From: CADEDV01 sp048498035
GTDB taxonomy: Bacteria > Bacteroidota > Bacteroidia > Chitinophagales > Chitinophagaceae
Length of the DNA: 64,000 nt
Direction: 5' to 3'
Assembly: GCA_048498035.1 (NCBI GenBank)
Contig: JBEHYT010000018.1
Span: forward strand, 22,296 to 86,295
This document shows, piece by piece, positions 44,251 to 52,869 of this stretch. The notes below the pieces were generated by a model. It was given only the letters and a program-made list of their open reading frames with translations. It searched no databases and was not told the origin of the DNA. Numbering within the stretch: the stretch's first letter is position 1; each line of letters starts with the position of its first letter. The position numbers and the translations under genes were made by a program.

Positions 44251-44295
44251 AAAATTGCCGGCGCTTGTTCAACACAAGACCGGCAATTTTCTTTT
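44251..44295 (+). terminator. Strong terminator after the TPR gene
   Basis: AAAATTGCCGG pairs with CCGGCAATTTT, with an inner CTTGT/ACAAG helix and a short loop, followed by TTTTCTTTT. It also faces the convergent argS gene. Confidence 0.9.
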
Positions 44296-44342
44296 AGCTC
44301 CTTCGGGCAATGGAGAAATGTCGTTTTTTTACACAGGCGGGA

Positions 44343-46124
44343 TTACATCCGCTCCGGCACCTGTACGCCTAACAATGCCATTGCTGTTTTCAATACATGG
44401 GCAGTAGTGGCAATCAATTGCAGGCGCAATTCCTTTTTGGTTTCCGATTCTGCTTTCAGCACCTTGTGTTTGCCATAAAATGAATTCAATAGCTGTGCTA
44501 CATTAAATGCATATATAGCAACTAAAGACGGGTTGTGTTCTTCTCCCGCCTGCTGTAGCACCGCCGGGAACTGTTCCAGGATCAGCGCCAGGTCTTTTTC
44601 TGCAGGAAGCAACGCTTCCGCCGGTAACGCCGTTCCAGCAGGAGCCGCATCCCGTAATATCGACCGGCTTCGCGCGTGCGCATATTGAATAAAGGTGGCC
44701 GTAAAGCCCTGGAGGTCTATCGATTCTTCAGGATTAAAGACCATCTTCTTTTTCGGATCTACACGCAGCAGGTAAAATTTAATACCACCGGTTCCAATCA
44801 TCTCATATAACGACTGCAGCTCCGTTTCTGAAAAATGCTGCGTCTTTACCTTGCCCTGCTCTTCGGTTTTCAGTTGCGCCTGGCGATGCATCTCATCCAA
44901 TAGATCATCAGCATCCACTACGGTACCCTCCCGGCTTTTCATTCTGCCGCTGGGTAGCTCCACCATGCCATAACTGAGATGGAAAATCCCGTCTGCATAT
45001 GGCTTTTTCAATTTCTGCAGAATGAACTTCAACACCTTCATGTGATAATTCTGCTCATCCGCGATTACATAAATACTCTGGTCGTATGGGAAGTCGCGGT
45101 ACTTTTCTTCTGCCAGTCCCAGGTCCTGCGTAATGTATACAGATGTACCGTCTTTACGAAGTACCAGTTTTTCATCCAGTCCCTCAGCCGTCAGGTCAAT
45201 CCAGGTGCTGCCATCTTCCTTTCGGTAAAAAACACCATCTTTTACGCCTTCTTCCACAAACCGTTTTCCAGGCAGATAAGTTTCACTTTCGTAATACCAT
45301 TTATCAAAATCACTTCCAATCCGTTTATAGGTTACAGCAAAACCTTCATACACCCAGCTATTCATTGTTCGCCACAATTCCATTACTTCAGGTTTGCCGG
45401 CTTCCCAGTCGAGCAACATCTGCTGTGTTGCCTTCATAATCGGCGCTTCTTTTTCCGCTTCTTTTTTATCCATCCCGCCGGCCACCAGTTCATCTATCTG
45501 TCGCTTGTATTCATCGCTAAAGCGAACATAATAATCGCCTACAAAATGGTCGCCTTTAATGCCTGCGCTTTCCGGTGTAGCGCCATTGGCAAACAGTTGC
45601 CAGGCAATCATACTTTTACAAATATGAATGCCGCGGTCATTCACCACACAGGTTTTAAATACATCATAACCGTTAGCCTTCATGATCTCCGCTACACTCC
45701 ATCCCAGGAAATTATTCCGTAAATGTCCCAGGTGAATAGGCTTATTGGTATTGGGAGATGAATATTCAACAATCACCTTCCTGCCATTGGAAGGTTGATA
45801 TCCGAACCGCGAATCAGTATGGGAATGCTGTATAAAGTCTAGCCAGAATGCATCTGCAATCACCAGGTTCAAAAACCCCTTGATCACATTATAAGAATGA
45901 AACAGGTTGGGATAGCGTTCCGTAAGCCGGCTGCCAATCTCATTGCCCAACAGCTCGGGGGATTTCTTCAGGCTCTTGATAAACCCGAAAAGCACCAGCG
46001 TATAGTCGCCCTCAAATTCAGCATTCGTGCGGTTAATGGTAAGATCTTCCGGCTTTCCCGTCCAACCGTACAACTCCTGCAACGTTTCTGCGATGATCGG
46101 CTTTATCTTGCTTACAATTGTCAT
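44343..46124 (-). CDS. argS: Arginyl-tRNA synthetase
   Basis: Class I synthetase of 593 aa. The HIGH box is PIHLGHLRN, the second ATP motif is RMKSREG, and the C-terminal anticodon-binding domain carries FIQYAHARSRSILR. The N-terminal Add-1 domain is present. Start at the ATG at 46124; seven extra residues are possible upstream. A TAAATTTG -7 box lies 18 bases before that start, and the GtrA gene diverges from it. Confidence 0.97.
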   Translation of the reverse strand: MTIVSKIKPIIAETLQELYGWTGKPEDLTINRTNAEFEGDYTLVLFGFIKSLKKSPELLGNEIGSRLTERYPNLFHSYNVIKGFLNLVIADAFWLDFIQHSHTDSRFGYQPSNGRKVIVEYSSPNTNKPIHLGHLRNNFLGWSVAEIMKANGYDVFKTCVVNDRGIHICKSMIAWQLFANGATPESAGIKGDHFVGDYYVRFSDEYKRQIDELVAGGMDKKEAEKEAPIMKATQQMLLDWEAGKPEVMELWRTMNSWVYEGFAVTYKRIGSDFDKWYYESETYLPGKRFVEEGVKDGVFYRKEDGSTWIDLTAEGLDEKLVLRKDGTSVYITQDLGLAEEKYRDFPYDQSIYVIADEQNYHMKVLKFILQKLKKPYADGIFHLSYGMVELPSGRMKSREGTVVDADDLLDEMHRQAQLKTEEQGKVKTQHFSETELQSLYEMIGTGGIKFYLLRVDPKKKMVFNPEESIDLQGFTATFIQYAHARSRSILRDAAPAGTALPAEALLPAEKDLALILEQFPAVLQQAGEEHNPSLVAIYAFNVAQLLNSFYGKHKVLKAESETKKELRLQLIATTAHVLKTAMALLGVQVPERM

Positions 46125-46142
46125 TCCGAACTGTTTTGGCGG

Positions 46143-46150
46143 CAAATTTA
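46143..46150 (-). promoter_or_regulatory. Candidate -7 element for argS
   Basis: On the minus strand TAAATTTG fits TAnnTTTG, 18 bases from the argS ATG. A TTAG/GTTG stretch sits at about the -33 position. Confidence 0.45.
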
Positions 46151-46202
46151 CAAATATTATGGCCTGGCTGCTAACAACTTAACAGGGTTCTGCGTTTTGA
46201 CT

Positions 46203-46210
46203 TATTTTTG
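46203..46210 (+). promoter_or_regulatory. Candidate -7 element abutting the GtrA gene
   Basis: TATTTTTG fits TAnnTTTG and ends seven bases before the ATG at 46218, so any transcript from it would be leaderless or nearly so. The -33 region is weak (TTAA). Confidence 0.45.
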
Positions 46211-46217
46211 TAGCCGC

Positions 46218-46733
46218 ATGCGTCGTCACATTCACAATGCCCGGGACTTCCTGGTTCCGCTACTCGATTTTTTTTATCCGCCGTTCCGGAAGTTCATGTC
46301 GGTACAAACGTTCCGTTATGCCGCCTGCGGCGGAATTAATACCGTAATGAGCCTTGGGTTTTATTTCGTGGCCTATAAATATATTCTCCACGAACAGGAT
46401 CTTCATCTCGGCTTCTTTGCTTTTAAATCCCACGTAGCAGCCCTCATCATTTCTTTCTGCTTTGCGTTTCCCTTTGGCTTTTTCCTGATGAAATACCTGG
46501 TCTTCAGTGATTCTACCATGCGGGGCAGGGTACAACTGATCCGTTACCTGATGGTGTACGTCTTTAATCTTTTCCTCAATTACCTGCTGCTGAAACTGAC
46601 CGTGGAAGCCATGCATATCTATCCGCCACTGGCACAAATAGTAACCACCATCGTTATTATCTTCTTCAGCTATATCGCGCAGCGACATTTCACCTTCCGC
46701 ATTCGCAATGCCGAAAAAGAACTTATAGACTAA
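46218..46733 (+). CDS. GtrA-family membrane protein
   Basis: Small membrane protein of 171 aa with four hydrophobic helices. FRYAACGGINTVMSLGFYFV is the family start, followed by FAFPFGFFLMKYLVFSDS and IVIIFFSYIAQRHFTF. GtrA-type proteins flip undecaprenyl-linked sugars across the membrane for surface polysaccharide glycosylation. No glycosyltransferase is adjacent, so the sugar is unknown. Its last 11 bases overlap the convergent DUF4403 gene. Confidence 0.87.
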   Translation: MRRHIHNARDFLVPLLDFFYPPFRKFMSVQTFRYAACGGINTVMSLGFYFVAYKYILHEQDLHLGFFAFKSHVAALIISFCFAFPFGFFLMKYLVFSDSTMRGRVQLIRYLMVYVFNLFLNYLLLKLTVEAMHIYPPLAQIVTTIVIIFFSYIAQRHFTFRIRNAEKELID

Positions 46734-48162
46734 AGGGAATAGATTCCACGCTTACCGACAAATTACCGGTACAATTGCTCCGGATCACTAGGTGTTTTTC
46801 CATTGGGTAAATGCCAATCAGGCCCAGGCTATTGATGCTTCCGGAACTCCGGATACCCTTGATCCATTCCTGGTTGATCTGCTGGTTCAACATCGTTTTA
46901 GCAGAATCCAGGTAGGATGAAAGATCATACCGCGCATACTTGCTGATTTCCGCCGTGATCTTTTTACTAAAGAGCCAGTCGGCCGCTTTCAACAGCGCAT
47001 CTTTCGACTGGATATCAAAATCAATATCCCGTACTTCCAGCATTTTCCGCGCAGCATCATACACAGGCTTGCCCAACAGGTAAAAAGTACCATTGTCAGT
47101 GCCGCCAAAATCAACCCGGATAATAATACGCTCATTGCCGGCACCCATCAATTTACATTCTTTAATCACGAATTTTTTGCGCACCGGACCTTTATTAAAA
47201 TCAAATTCCTTTCCACGTACCTGCGCATTGAGAATGTTCGTCAGCGAATCATAATGCAATACAGCGTCGAGGAAAATATTGAAGCCGGAACGGTTGCCAA
47301 AATCAGCAAGCGGGGGAATCCAGGAACCTTTTTCCGCCGGTTTTTCAAAACTGATGACCGGCTGCGCCGAAAGACCAAGCACCACATTCAACGAATCATT
47401 TTTTGCAAAAAGACCATTAATGCGAAGTCGTTGCGGATTGATCTGAAGCCATCCCATACCGTACAGGGAATAAACCTGGTTCAACTGGTCCCAAACCTGC
47501 TGAAACCTGGATTTGAGATCCACCAACCCGTAATTTTTTTCCAGGTCAGACCGGGACGCATCCAACTCCGTTTTAATACCGTTTAGCACCTGGGTCGTAA
47601 TGTCCTGGTTCCAGAAACACACTTCGCATTTGTCAATCGCCTTCGGCTCATTACGCACGAAGTTCATTTTGATCTTGTAATCAGGAAGAATGGTAGCACT
47701 ATTGGTAAACGACAGCGTTACCCGTCGCTCTGCTTCATCAAAGCCGCAGCGGCAGGGCGCCGTCCACGGCGAAAAAGCAATACCGGCCACACAGCCGCGC
47801 GTTGACCCGATAATGCGATAATAACCCGTAAATCCAAGCGTAAGCGCATTACCTGCTGCTTTCATCTGCAGCGGCCCCCGCCGAAACGTATACTTATACC
47901 GGACAGAACAGCCGTCATACACCCAGTCGTCAGGATAGTTAGGAGAATTGAAAACCGTGTCAACGCTTTTCTCCGCCATTGCGTAGATCGGTTTGAGATT
48001 TACCTGGATGGGAACATTGATCTCAGACACCGGCAGTGAATCCAGCCGGAAGGCAGTAGGCGCCAATTGCGGCCTCGCCGCATCAATCCGGGATACATTC
48101 AGCTTATGCGTACAGGAGCTAACCAGGACACAGATTACACAGATAAAAGCCCAATTTTTCAT
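46723..48162 (-). CDS. DUF4403 family lipoprotein
   Basis: Protein of 479 aa from the ATG at 48162. The N-terminus ends in a lipobox VSSC (VCVLVSSCTHK). The following SEINVPIQVNLKPIYAMAEKSVD and the repeated long beta-strand segments fit DUF4403, which is built from two TULIP/BPI-like lipid-binding barrels. A lipid carrier role in the envelope is an inference from that fold. Cysteines in STRGCVAG...APCRCGFD may form a disulfide. Confidence 0.85.
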   Translation of the reverse strand: MKNWAFICVICVLVSSCTHKLNVSRIDAARPQLAPTAFRLDSLPVSEINVPIQVNLKPIYAMAEKSVDTVFNSPNYPDDWVYDGCSVRYKYTFRRGPLQMKAAGNALTLGFTGYYRIIGSTRGCVAGIAFSPWTAPCRCGFDEAERRVTLSFTNSATILPDYKIKMNFVRNEPKAIDKCEVCFWNQDITTQVLNGIKTELDASRSDLEKNYGLVDLKSRFQQVWDQLNQVYSLYGMGWLQINPQRLRINGLFAKNDSLNVVLGLSAQPVISFEKPAEKGSWIPPLADFGNRSGFNIFLDAVLHYDSLTNILNAQVRGKEFDFNKGPVRKKFVIKECKLMGAGNERIIIRVDFGGTDNGTFYLLGKPVYDAARKMLEVRDIDFDIQSKDALLKAADWLFSKKITAEISKYARYDLSSYLDSAKTMLNQQINQEWIKGIRSSGSINSLGLIGIYPMEKHLVIRSNCTGNLSVSVESIPFSL

Positions 48163-48407
48163 TGCCCCGAAATTAGGCAAACACCCGCAAACAGGAAGCT
48201 GTAGTACAAAATCTACAAAAAGAGGAGAGGAGCTCCTATTGTAAATACCGAAACAATGTATTTATTTTATAATCCGTTTTAAACGCCATCCTTATGATAA
48301 CCATCCTGATCCTGACCCTTCTTTCACGTACGGCCGCAGGCCGAAAATTGGTAAGTCCGTTGTACCGGTTCAGTTCTCTTCACGTTTATTATTGCTGAGC
48401 GAATCCC

Positions 48408-49070
48408 TTATCGGTTAGCCGGATTTTTCCATCCTTTTCCAAGTCGTTCCACCGTACCCTGCACCCGCGCAAGCCGCGTTTCTTCCCGTTTGGCCGTTAC
48501 GATCCATTCCACGTATTCCTTTTTATGGGAGAATGAAAGCGCCTGGAAAACTGCAGCCTCCTTTTTGTGCTTTTTAAAAGCGGTCGCAAGATCCCCGGGC
48601 AGCGTAACCGTTTTCTTCACCGGGTCAACCCAGTTGAAAATTTCACGCTTCACAGCCGGCTTTTGCTCTTTTTTAAGATCAGCATCCGTCTTAGCCCTGA
48701 AGCCAAATACAGACCAGGTATCATCAAACGAGATCAAACTGATCCAGGTTACGCGGTCGCCATGCGCCATCAGCGCATCCCAACCCTTATCACGCGTGAG
48801 ATCGGTTTGTAAACCCGAACTGCCTTTTGGATAATAAACCCACACCAGGACACCCGGTTTCAGCAAGGCCATTACACGGGCCAGTTTTTTCTCCATATCG
48901 TCCCGGTTGGCTACAAACCAATGAACCTGGTTACAGCTTGCGCTCTTACGCGTCAGCCGCACCCCTGCAGGCAACTTGCCTAGTCCCATCCGGAACGACG
49001 GCGGCTCATTGATCGTTAGCAATACATCCTCTTCACGGATACGCAATTTCTCGGCAGTAGTTTTGGCCAT
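48408..49070 (-). CDS. Fusion of a DUF3052-like domain and a YdeI/OmpD-associated domain
   Basis: Cytoplasmic protein of 220 aa. Residues about 1-128 resemble DUF3052 (LPAGVRLTRKS, KPGVLVWVYYPKGSSGL, RDKGWDALMAHGDRVTWISL), a domain of unknown role. Residues about 145-220 are a clear YdeI/OmpD-associated domain (LPGDLATAFKKHKKEAAVFQ, SHKKEYVEWIVTAKREETRL). YdeI-type proteins are linked to peptide or bacteriocin resistance in enterobacteria, without a known mechanism. I have not seen this exact combination named. Confidence 0.75.
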   Translation of the reverse strand: MAKTTAEKLRIREEDVLLTINEPPSFRMGLGKLPAGVRLTRKSASCNQVHWFVANRDDMEKKLARVMALLKPGVLVWVYYPKGSSGLQTDLTRDKGWDALMAHGDRVTWISLISFDDTWSVFGFRAKTDADLKKEQKPAVKREIFNWVDPVKKTVTLPGDLATAFKKHKKEAAVFQALSFSHKKEYVEWIVTAKREETRLARVQGTVERLGKGWKNPANR

Positions 49071-49125
49071 GGCGGGACTTTTGCCTCTAAAATAGCATGA
49101 AGTGGCAAAAATCGGCAGTAATTTT

Positions 49126-49182
49126 CGCCAAACCTGTCAGAATCCGGCGGTTACAGCGGTAATTTACCGCCAAACCTGACAT
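49126..49182 (+). promoter_or_regulatory. Repeat-rich control region upstream of dnaK
   Basis: CGCCAAACCTG occurs twice, at 49126 and 49168, exactly 42 bases (four helical turns) apart, continuing TCAG in the first and ACAT in the second. Between them lies the inverted repeat GCGGTAATTTACCGC (49156-49170), which overlaps the second direct repeat. The region lies 87-143 bases before the dnaK ATG. Heat-shock control is inferred only from the position. Confidence 0.5.
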
Positions 49183-49268
49183 TTTTACATTTTTTATACC
49201 CACGGCACAACTATTGTCACCTGTTGGAGGCTTCCGGAAAGGAAGCTAAAAAAGGAGAAAAATTTACT

Positions 49269-51170
49269 ATGGGAAAAATAATCGGAATAGACTTAGGAAC
49301 TACTAATAGCTGCGTAGCAGTTATGGAAGGCAATGAGCCGGTAGTAATTGCCAACGATGAGGGACGTCGTACCACCCCGTCTGTTGTTGCATTTTTGAAA
49401 AATGGCGAGCGCAAAGTGGGAGATCCCGCCAAACGCCAGGCCATTACCAACCCGCAGAACACGATCATGTCTGTGAAACGTTTCATGGGCCGCGGATTTG
49501 GCGAAGTAACAGAAGAGATCAGCCACTGGAGCTATAAAGTGGCAAAAGGCGACAATGACACCGTTCGTATCGATATTGACGGTCGCCTCTATACACCCCA
49601 GGAGATATCTGCCATGATTCTTCAAAAGATGAAGAAAACAGCAGAAGATTACCTGGGCCATGAAGTAAATGAAGCGGTAATTACCGTGCCCGCTTACTTC
49701 AACGATGCCCAACGCCAGGCTACAAAAGAAGCCGGTGAAATCGCCGGACTTACCGTTCGCCGGATTGTAAACGAACCTACCGCAGCCGCCCTGGCCTATG
49801 GCCTGGACAAAGGCAAACACGATCAGAAAATTGCAGTGTTTGACCTGGGTGGTGGTACGTTTGATATTTCCGTACTCGAACTCGGTGATGGCGTATTTGA
49901 AGTGAAATCCACCAATGGTGACACGCACCTGGGTGGTGATGATTTTGATAAAGTGATCATGGACTGGCTGGCCGATGAATTTAAAAAAGAAGAGGCCATC
50001 GACCTGCGCAAAGATCCCATGGCGCTGCAACGCCTGAAGGAAGCTTCAGAAAAAGCAAAAGTGGAACTGTCTTCCTCCAGCGAAACAGAAATTAACCTGC
50101 CATACATCACAGCAGTGGATGGTGTTCCCAAACACCTGGTGAAAAAATTGAGCCGTGCAAAATTTGAACAACTGGCAGATGAACTGTTTGCCCGTTGCCT
50201 TCGCCCCTGCGAAGCGGCGTTGAAAGATGCAGGCCTTTCCACATCCCAGATTGATGAAGTAATCCTGGTGGGTGGTTCTACACGTATCCCCAAAGTGCAG
50301 GAAATTGTAGAAAAATTCTTTGGCAAAAAGCCAAACCGCAGTGTGAATCCTGATGAAGTGGTAGCCATTGGTGCCGCCATCCAGGGCGCCGTTCTTACGG
50401 GTGAAGTAAAAGATGTGCTGTTGCTCGACGTAACGCCGCTTTCACTCGGTATTGAAACACACGGCGGAGTAATGACAAGGCTTATTGATTCCAATACAAC
50501 TATCCCTACCCGGAAATCGGAAGTGTTCTCTACTGCATCCGATAACCAGCCCGGCGTACAGATCCATGTGCTGCAGGGTGAGCGCTCCATGTCGAAAGAC
50601 AACAAGAGCCTGGGTATGTTTAACCTCGATGGCATTCCGCCGGCACCACGCGGTGTACCGCAGATTGAAGTAACCTTTGACATTGACGCCAACGGTATCC
50701 TTCACGTAACTGCAAAAGACAAAGGAACCGGTAAAGAACAAAAGATCCATATCGAAGCCGGGTCCGGTCTTAGCAAAGATGAGGTGGAACGCATGAAGAC
50801 AGAAGCAAAAGCCAATGAAACAGCGGATAAAGAAGCCCGTGAACGCATTGAAAAACTCAACGCCGCCGACAGCCTGATCTTCCAAACGGAAAAACAGATC
50901 AAGGAATATGGTGAAAAAATTCCGGCAGAAAAGAAAACCGCCATTGAGCAGGCCGCGGAAAAATTAAAAGAAGCACATAAAAACCAGGACATTGCCGGTA
51001 TAGACGCCGCGATGGGCGAATTGAACGCCGCCTGGACCGCCGCCAGCGAAGACATGTACAAAGCACAGGCTGAAGCTCCCAACGATAGCCAGCAGGCTGA
51101 ACCGGGCGCCACCAATGCTGATGCCGCAGGTGATAATGTAACCGACGTGCCGTACGAAGAAGTAAAATAA
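49269..51170 (+). CDS. dnaK: Chaperone DnaK (Hsp70)
   Basis: Hsp70 chaperone of 633 aa. The nucleotide-binding domain begins IIGIDLGTTNSCVAVMEG, with AVFDLGGGTFDISVLELG and ILVGGSTRIPKVQ. The linker DVLLLDVTPLSLGIETHGG and substrate-binding domain follow, and the acidic tail ends VTDVPYEEVK. Monocistronic: no dnaJ or grpE adjacent. Start at the ATG at 49269; translation from an upstream in-frame codon at 49224 would add 15 residues unlike the family. Followed by a perfect palindromic terminator. Confidence 0.98.
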   Translation: MGKIIGIDLGTTNSCVAVMEGNEPVVIANDEGRRTTPSVVAFLKNGERKVGDPAKRQAITNPQNTIMSVKRFMGRGFGEVTEEISHWSYKVAKGDNDTVRIDIDGRLYTPQEISAMILQKMKKTAEDYLGHEVNEAVITVPAYFNDAQRQATKEAGEIAGLTVRRIVNEPTAAALAYGLDKGKHDQKIAVFDLGGGTFDISVLELGDGVFEVKSTNGDTHLGGDDFDKVIMDWLADEFKKEEAIDLRKDPMALQRLKEASEKAKVELSSSSETEINLPYITAVDGVPKHLVKKLSRAKFEQLADELFARCLRPCEAALKDAGLSTSQIDEVILVGGSTRIPKVQEIVEKFFGKKPNRSVNPDEVVAIGAAIQGAVLTGEVKDVLLLDVTPLSLGIETHGGVMTRLIDSNTTIPTRKSEVFSTASDNQPGVQIHVLQGERSMSKDNKSLGMFNLDGIPPAPRGVPQIEVTFDIDANGILHVTAKDKGTGKEQKIHIEAGSGLSKDEVERMKTEAKANETADKEARERIEKLNAADSLIFQTEKQIKEYGEKIPAEKKTAIEQAAEKLKEAHKNQDIAGIDAAMGELNAAWTAASEDMYKAQAEAPNDSQQAEPGATNADAAGDNVTDVPYEEVK

Positions 51171-51195
51171 CGGCATCGCAAATAACTATAACAGG

Positions 51196-51225
51196 TAATC
51201 CCGCCAATTGGCGGGATTATTTTTT
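51196..51225. terminator. dnaK terminator, perfect palindrome with T-run
   Basis: A 24-base perfect palindrome (TAATCCCGCCAA and its complement) followed by TTTTTT. It also serves the convergent gene at 51237. Nearly identical in core to the terminator at 12066. Confidence 0.9.
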
Positions 51226-51236
51226 ATAAAACCTTT

Positions 51237-52310
51237 TTACAAAGGTTTATCCCAGGTAAAAAAGTCCACGTCATAATCCCCGGCAAATACCGTCAGTTTC
51301 AGGGTGTAGTCCATCTCGTTATTACGGAACACGTTCTGCATTCCCGATAGCAGGAAATTGACCTTTACAGTAGGCAAACCCGGCACCAGGCCCTTATATC
51401 CCGAGAAAAGCGACCATTGCGCCATCCAGTTCACTGTTTTATCACTTAAGTGCCCCTTCGCAGTAGACGCCAGTATAAATTCATCCCCTGTATTTTGCTT
51501 GAAAGCATCTTTCAATGCATTATAAACCGCAAAAAATATCCGTCGCACCGTATTGGAATCCGCACTCGTTTTATAAAAAGATTCGAAGTGCCACTGGTTT
51601 TTGCTTTTTTGCCGCATCAGCGCCGAACGTTTAAAGCCCACTACCTTGTAGGGTGTGGCATAATACATCTGCCCGATATAATCCACTGAATCGCGGTCGG
51701 TCAATGGCATCAGGTTGCGTATTGAAATGATCATGTATTGCAGCGCAGGCCAGTTTACAGACGCCGTTTTGTTCGTTGTATCAAGCCTGATCATCCATTT
51801 GTCGGCCGGCGCGGCCGTATTGGTAACAACCGGTGCGCTTTTAAATACTGGAGACGTGGCTGCAACGGCGGGCTTGCTGTAATTGTAAGAAAGCGGTTTG
51901 CCGTTGGCATCGTAGGCAACACGTACCGTCCAGCCATCTTTGGTATAATCGGCCAGGTTCATATCAGCAATGGATAATACCGGCTTTCCAAATGCCTGCT
52001 CAATAGCAGTACGGTTGGTTTGCCAGGTCATCCCCAGCGGCAACTTTCGTGTATATATACCATAGGTTGATTTCCCGTTTTGCAATTCAACCTCCCTGAT
52101 CAGCTTCTCGTCTTGCGTTACGATGTAGATCGACAGCTTTGAATCCCAATGATCCGTATAAAAATTTTCCTGCGTTTTCAATTGCTGAAAAAGCGGCGAT
52201 GAAACCGGCTGACCAATTAGTTGCAGCAATTGATCGCCTTCTATCGTTTGCGCGCTGCTGCCTGCTGCGAGCGAAACAAAAAAGAAAAGAAAAATAGCTG
52301 AACATTTCAT
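51237..52310 (-). CDS. Secreted protein of unknown function
   Basis: Protein of 357 aa with signal peptide MKCSAIFLFFFVSLAAGSSA. The mature part starts TIEGDQLLQLIGQP, continues with about 130 residues of beta and helix including GMTWQTNRTAIEQAFGKPVL, then a Ser/Thr/Ala/Pro linker near 150-170 and a second globular part to the end. I do not recognise a family. It is convergent with dnaK across the terminator and has no same-strand partner nearby. Confidence 0.65.
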   Translation of the reverse strand: MKCSAIFLFFFVSLAAGSSAQTIEGDQLLQLIGQPVSSPLFQQLKTQENFYTDHWDSKLSIYIVTQDEKLIREVELQNGKSTYGIYTRKLPLGMTWQTNRTAIEQAFGKPVLSIADMNLADYTKDGWTVRVAYDANGKPLSYNYSKPAVAATSPVFKSAPVVTNTAAPADKWMIRLDTTNKTASVNWPALQYMIISIRNLMPLTDRDSVDYIGQMYYATPYKVVGFKRSALMRQKSKNQWHFESFYKTSADSNTVRRIFFAVYNALKDAFKQNTGDEFILASTAKGHLSDKTVNWMAQWSLFSGYKGLVPGLPTVKVNFLLSGMQNVFRNNEMDYTLKLTVFAGDYDVDFFTWDKPL

Positions 52311-52473
52311 GTTTCGAAAATTTGCAACAAGTTAGCGGTTGATACTTCGGTATAAATACCCGCTGGAAGGTATTATTGCAAAATGTACACTTCGCATGTA
52401 TAAGCCTTAATGCATTTCAAACGATGAATGCCACCATTCACACTGTTTTAACAGCAGTTCACACCGCAATCAC

Positions 52474-52504
52474 TTGGAAAGCGATTAATACAGTTGTATC
52501 TTTG
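52474..52504 (+). promoter_or_regulatory. Consensus promoter for the 63-aa gene
   Basis: TTGG at 52474-52477, 19 bases, TATCTTTG at 52497-52504. This is one of the best matches to the Bacteroidota promoter in the window and predicts a start near 52511, so a leader of about 125 bases. Confidence 0.65.
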
Positions 52505-52520
52505 CGGCGTCAAGACGAGC

Positions 52521-52536
52521 AACCGAAACATCGGTT
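52521..52536 (+). promoter_or_regulatory. Leader hairpin of the 63-aa gene
   Basis: AACCGA-AACA-TCGGTT forms a perfect 6-bp stem with a 4-base loop early in the predicted leader. Role unknown. Confidence 0.35.
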
Positions 52537-52635
52537 AAAAATATCACGGGAACTGACACCTTCTTCAACGATTCTTGCGTGTTCACTCGCGGCTTTGCTC
52601 AGTAATTTTTATTGAACTTTTAAAAAAAAGAAAAC

Positions 52636-52827
52636 ATGAATACACATGTAGGGACTTCTATTGTCCAAATGGAACCGGCTATCCTTGAAAACCTGGTAAA
52701 AGAAGTAAAGGAAACAATTGCAAAAGATGTTGTGATCGCGAAACCTGCGCGTCGTTCGTTTACGGCTGCTGATCTGTGGAATATTCGTCGCAAAGCGGTG
52801 TCTGCCATGAATCGTGCTGCCCGCTAA
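52636..52827 (+). CDS. Small conserved-looking protein
   Basis: Protein of 63 aa, basic at its C-terminus. An N-terminal helix ILENLVKEVKETIAKDV is followed by RRSFTAADLWNIRRKAVSAM, a pattern that also appears in small Chitinophagaceae proteins as I recall it; I cannot confirm that by search. No signal peptide or membrane segment. A strong promoter and an A-rich stretch just before the ATG support expression. Function unknown. Confidence 0.6.
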   Translation: MNTHVGTSIVQMEPAILENLVKEVKETIAKDVVIAKPARRSFTAADLWNIRRKAVSAMNRAAR

Positions 52828-52869
52828 TCAGGCAAACAGTTTGTTCCGATCCAATGCCCTGGAGCAAAA

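Larger units (their letters stand above)
52311..52635. other. 325-bp intergenic region with a promoter and long leader
   Basis: This gap lies between divergent genes. It holds a short TGAATG/CATTCA hairpin (52425-52440), a consensus promoter at 52474-52504, and then about 125 bases of leader before the 63-aa gene, including a small hairpin at 52521-52536. I see no coding frame with family features and no tRNA-like fold. Confidence 0.6.

Noticed and set aside
44979..45722. A 247-aa plus-strand frame opposite argS
   Set aside because: It lies wholly within the argS core and its residues reflect the complementary codons.
48294..48398. A 34-codon frame starting MITILILTLLSR in the gap before the YdeI fusion gene
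   Set aside because: It is short and has no clear promoter or conserved pattern. It could be a leader peptide, but nothing supports it.
49823..50692. A 289-aa minus-strand frame opposite dnaK
   Set aside because: It is a Ser/Pro-rich mirror of the dnaK codons. Long antisense frames opposite dnaK are a well-known artefact.
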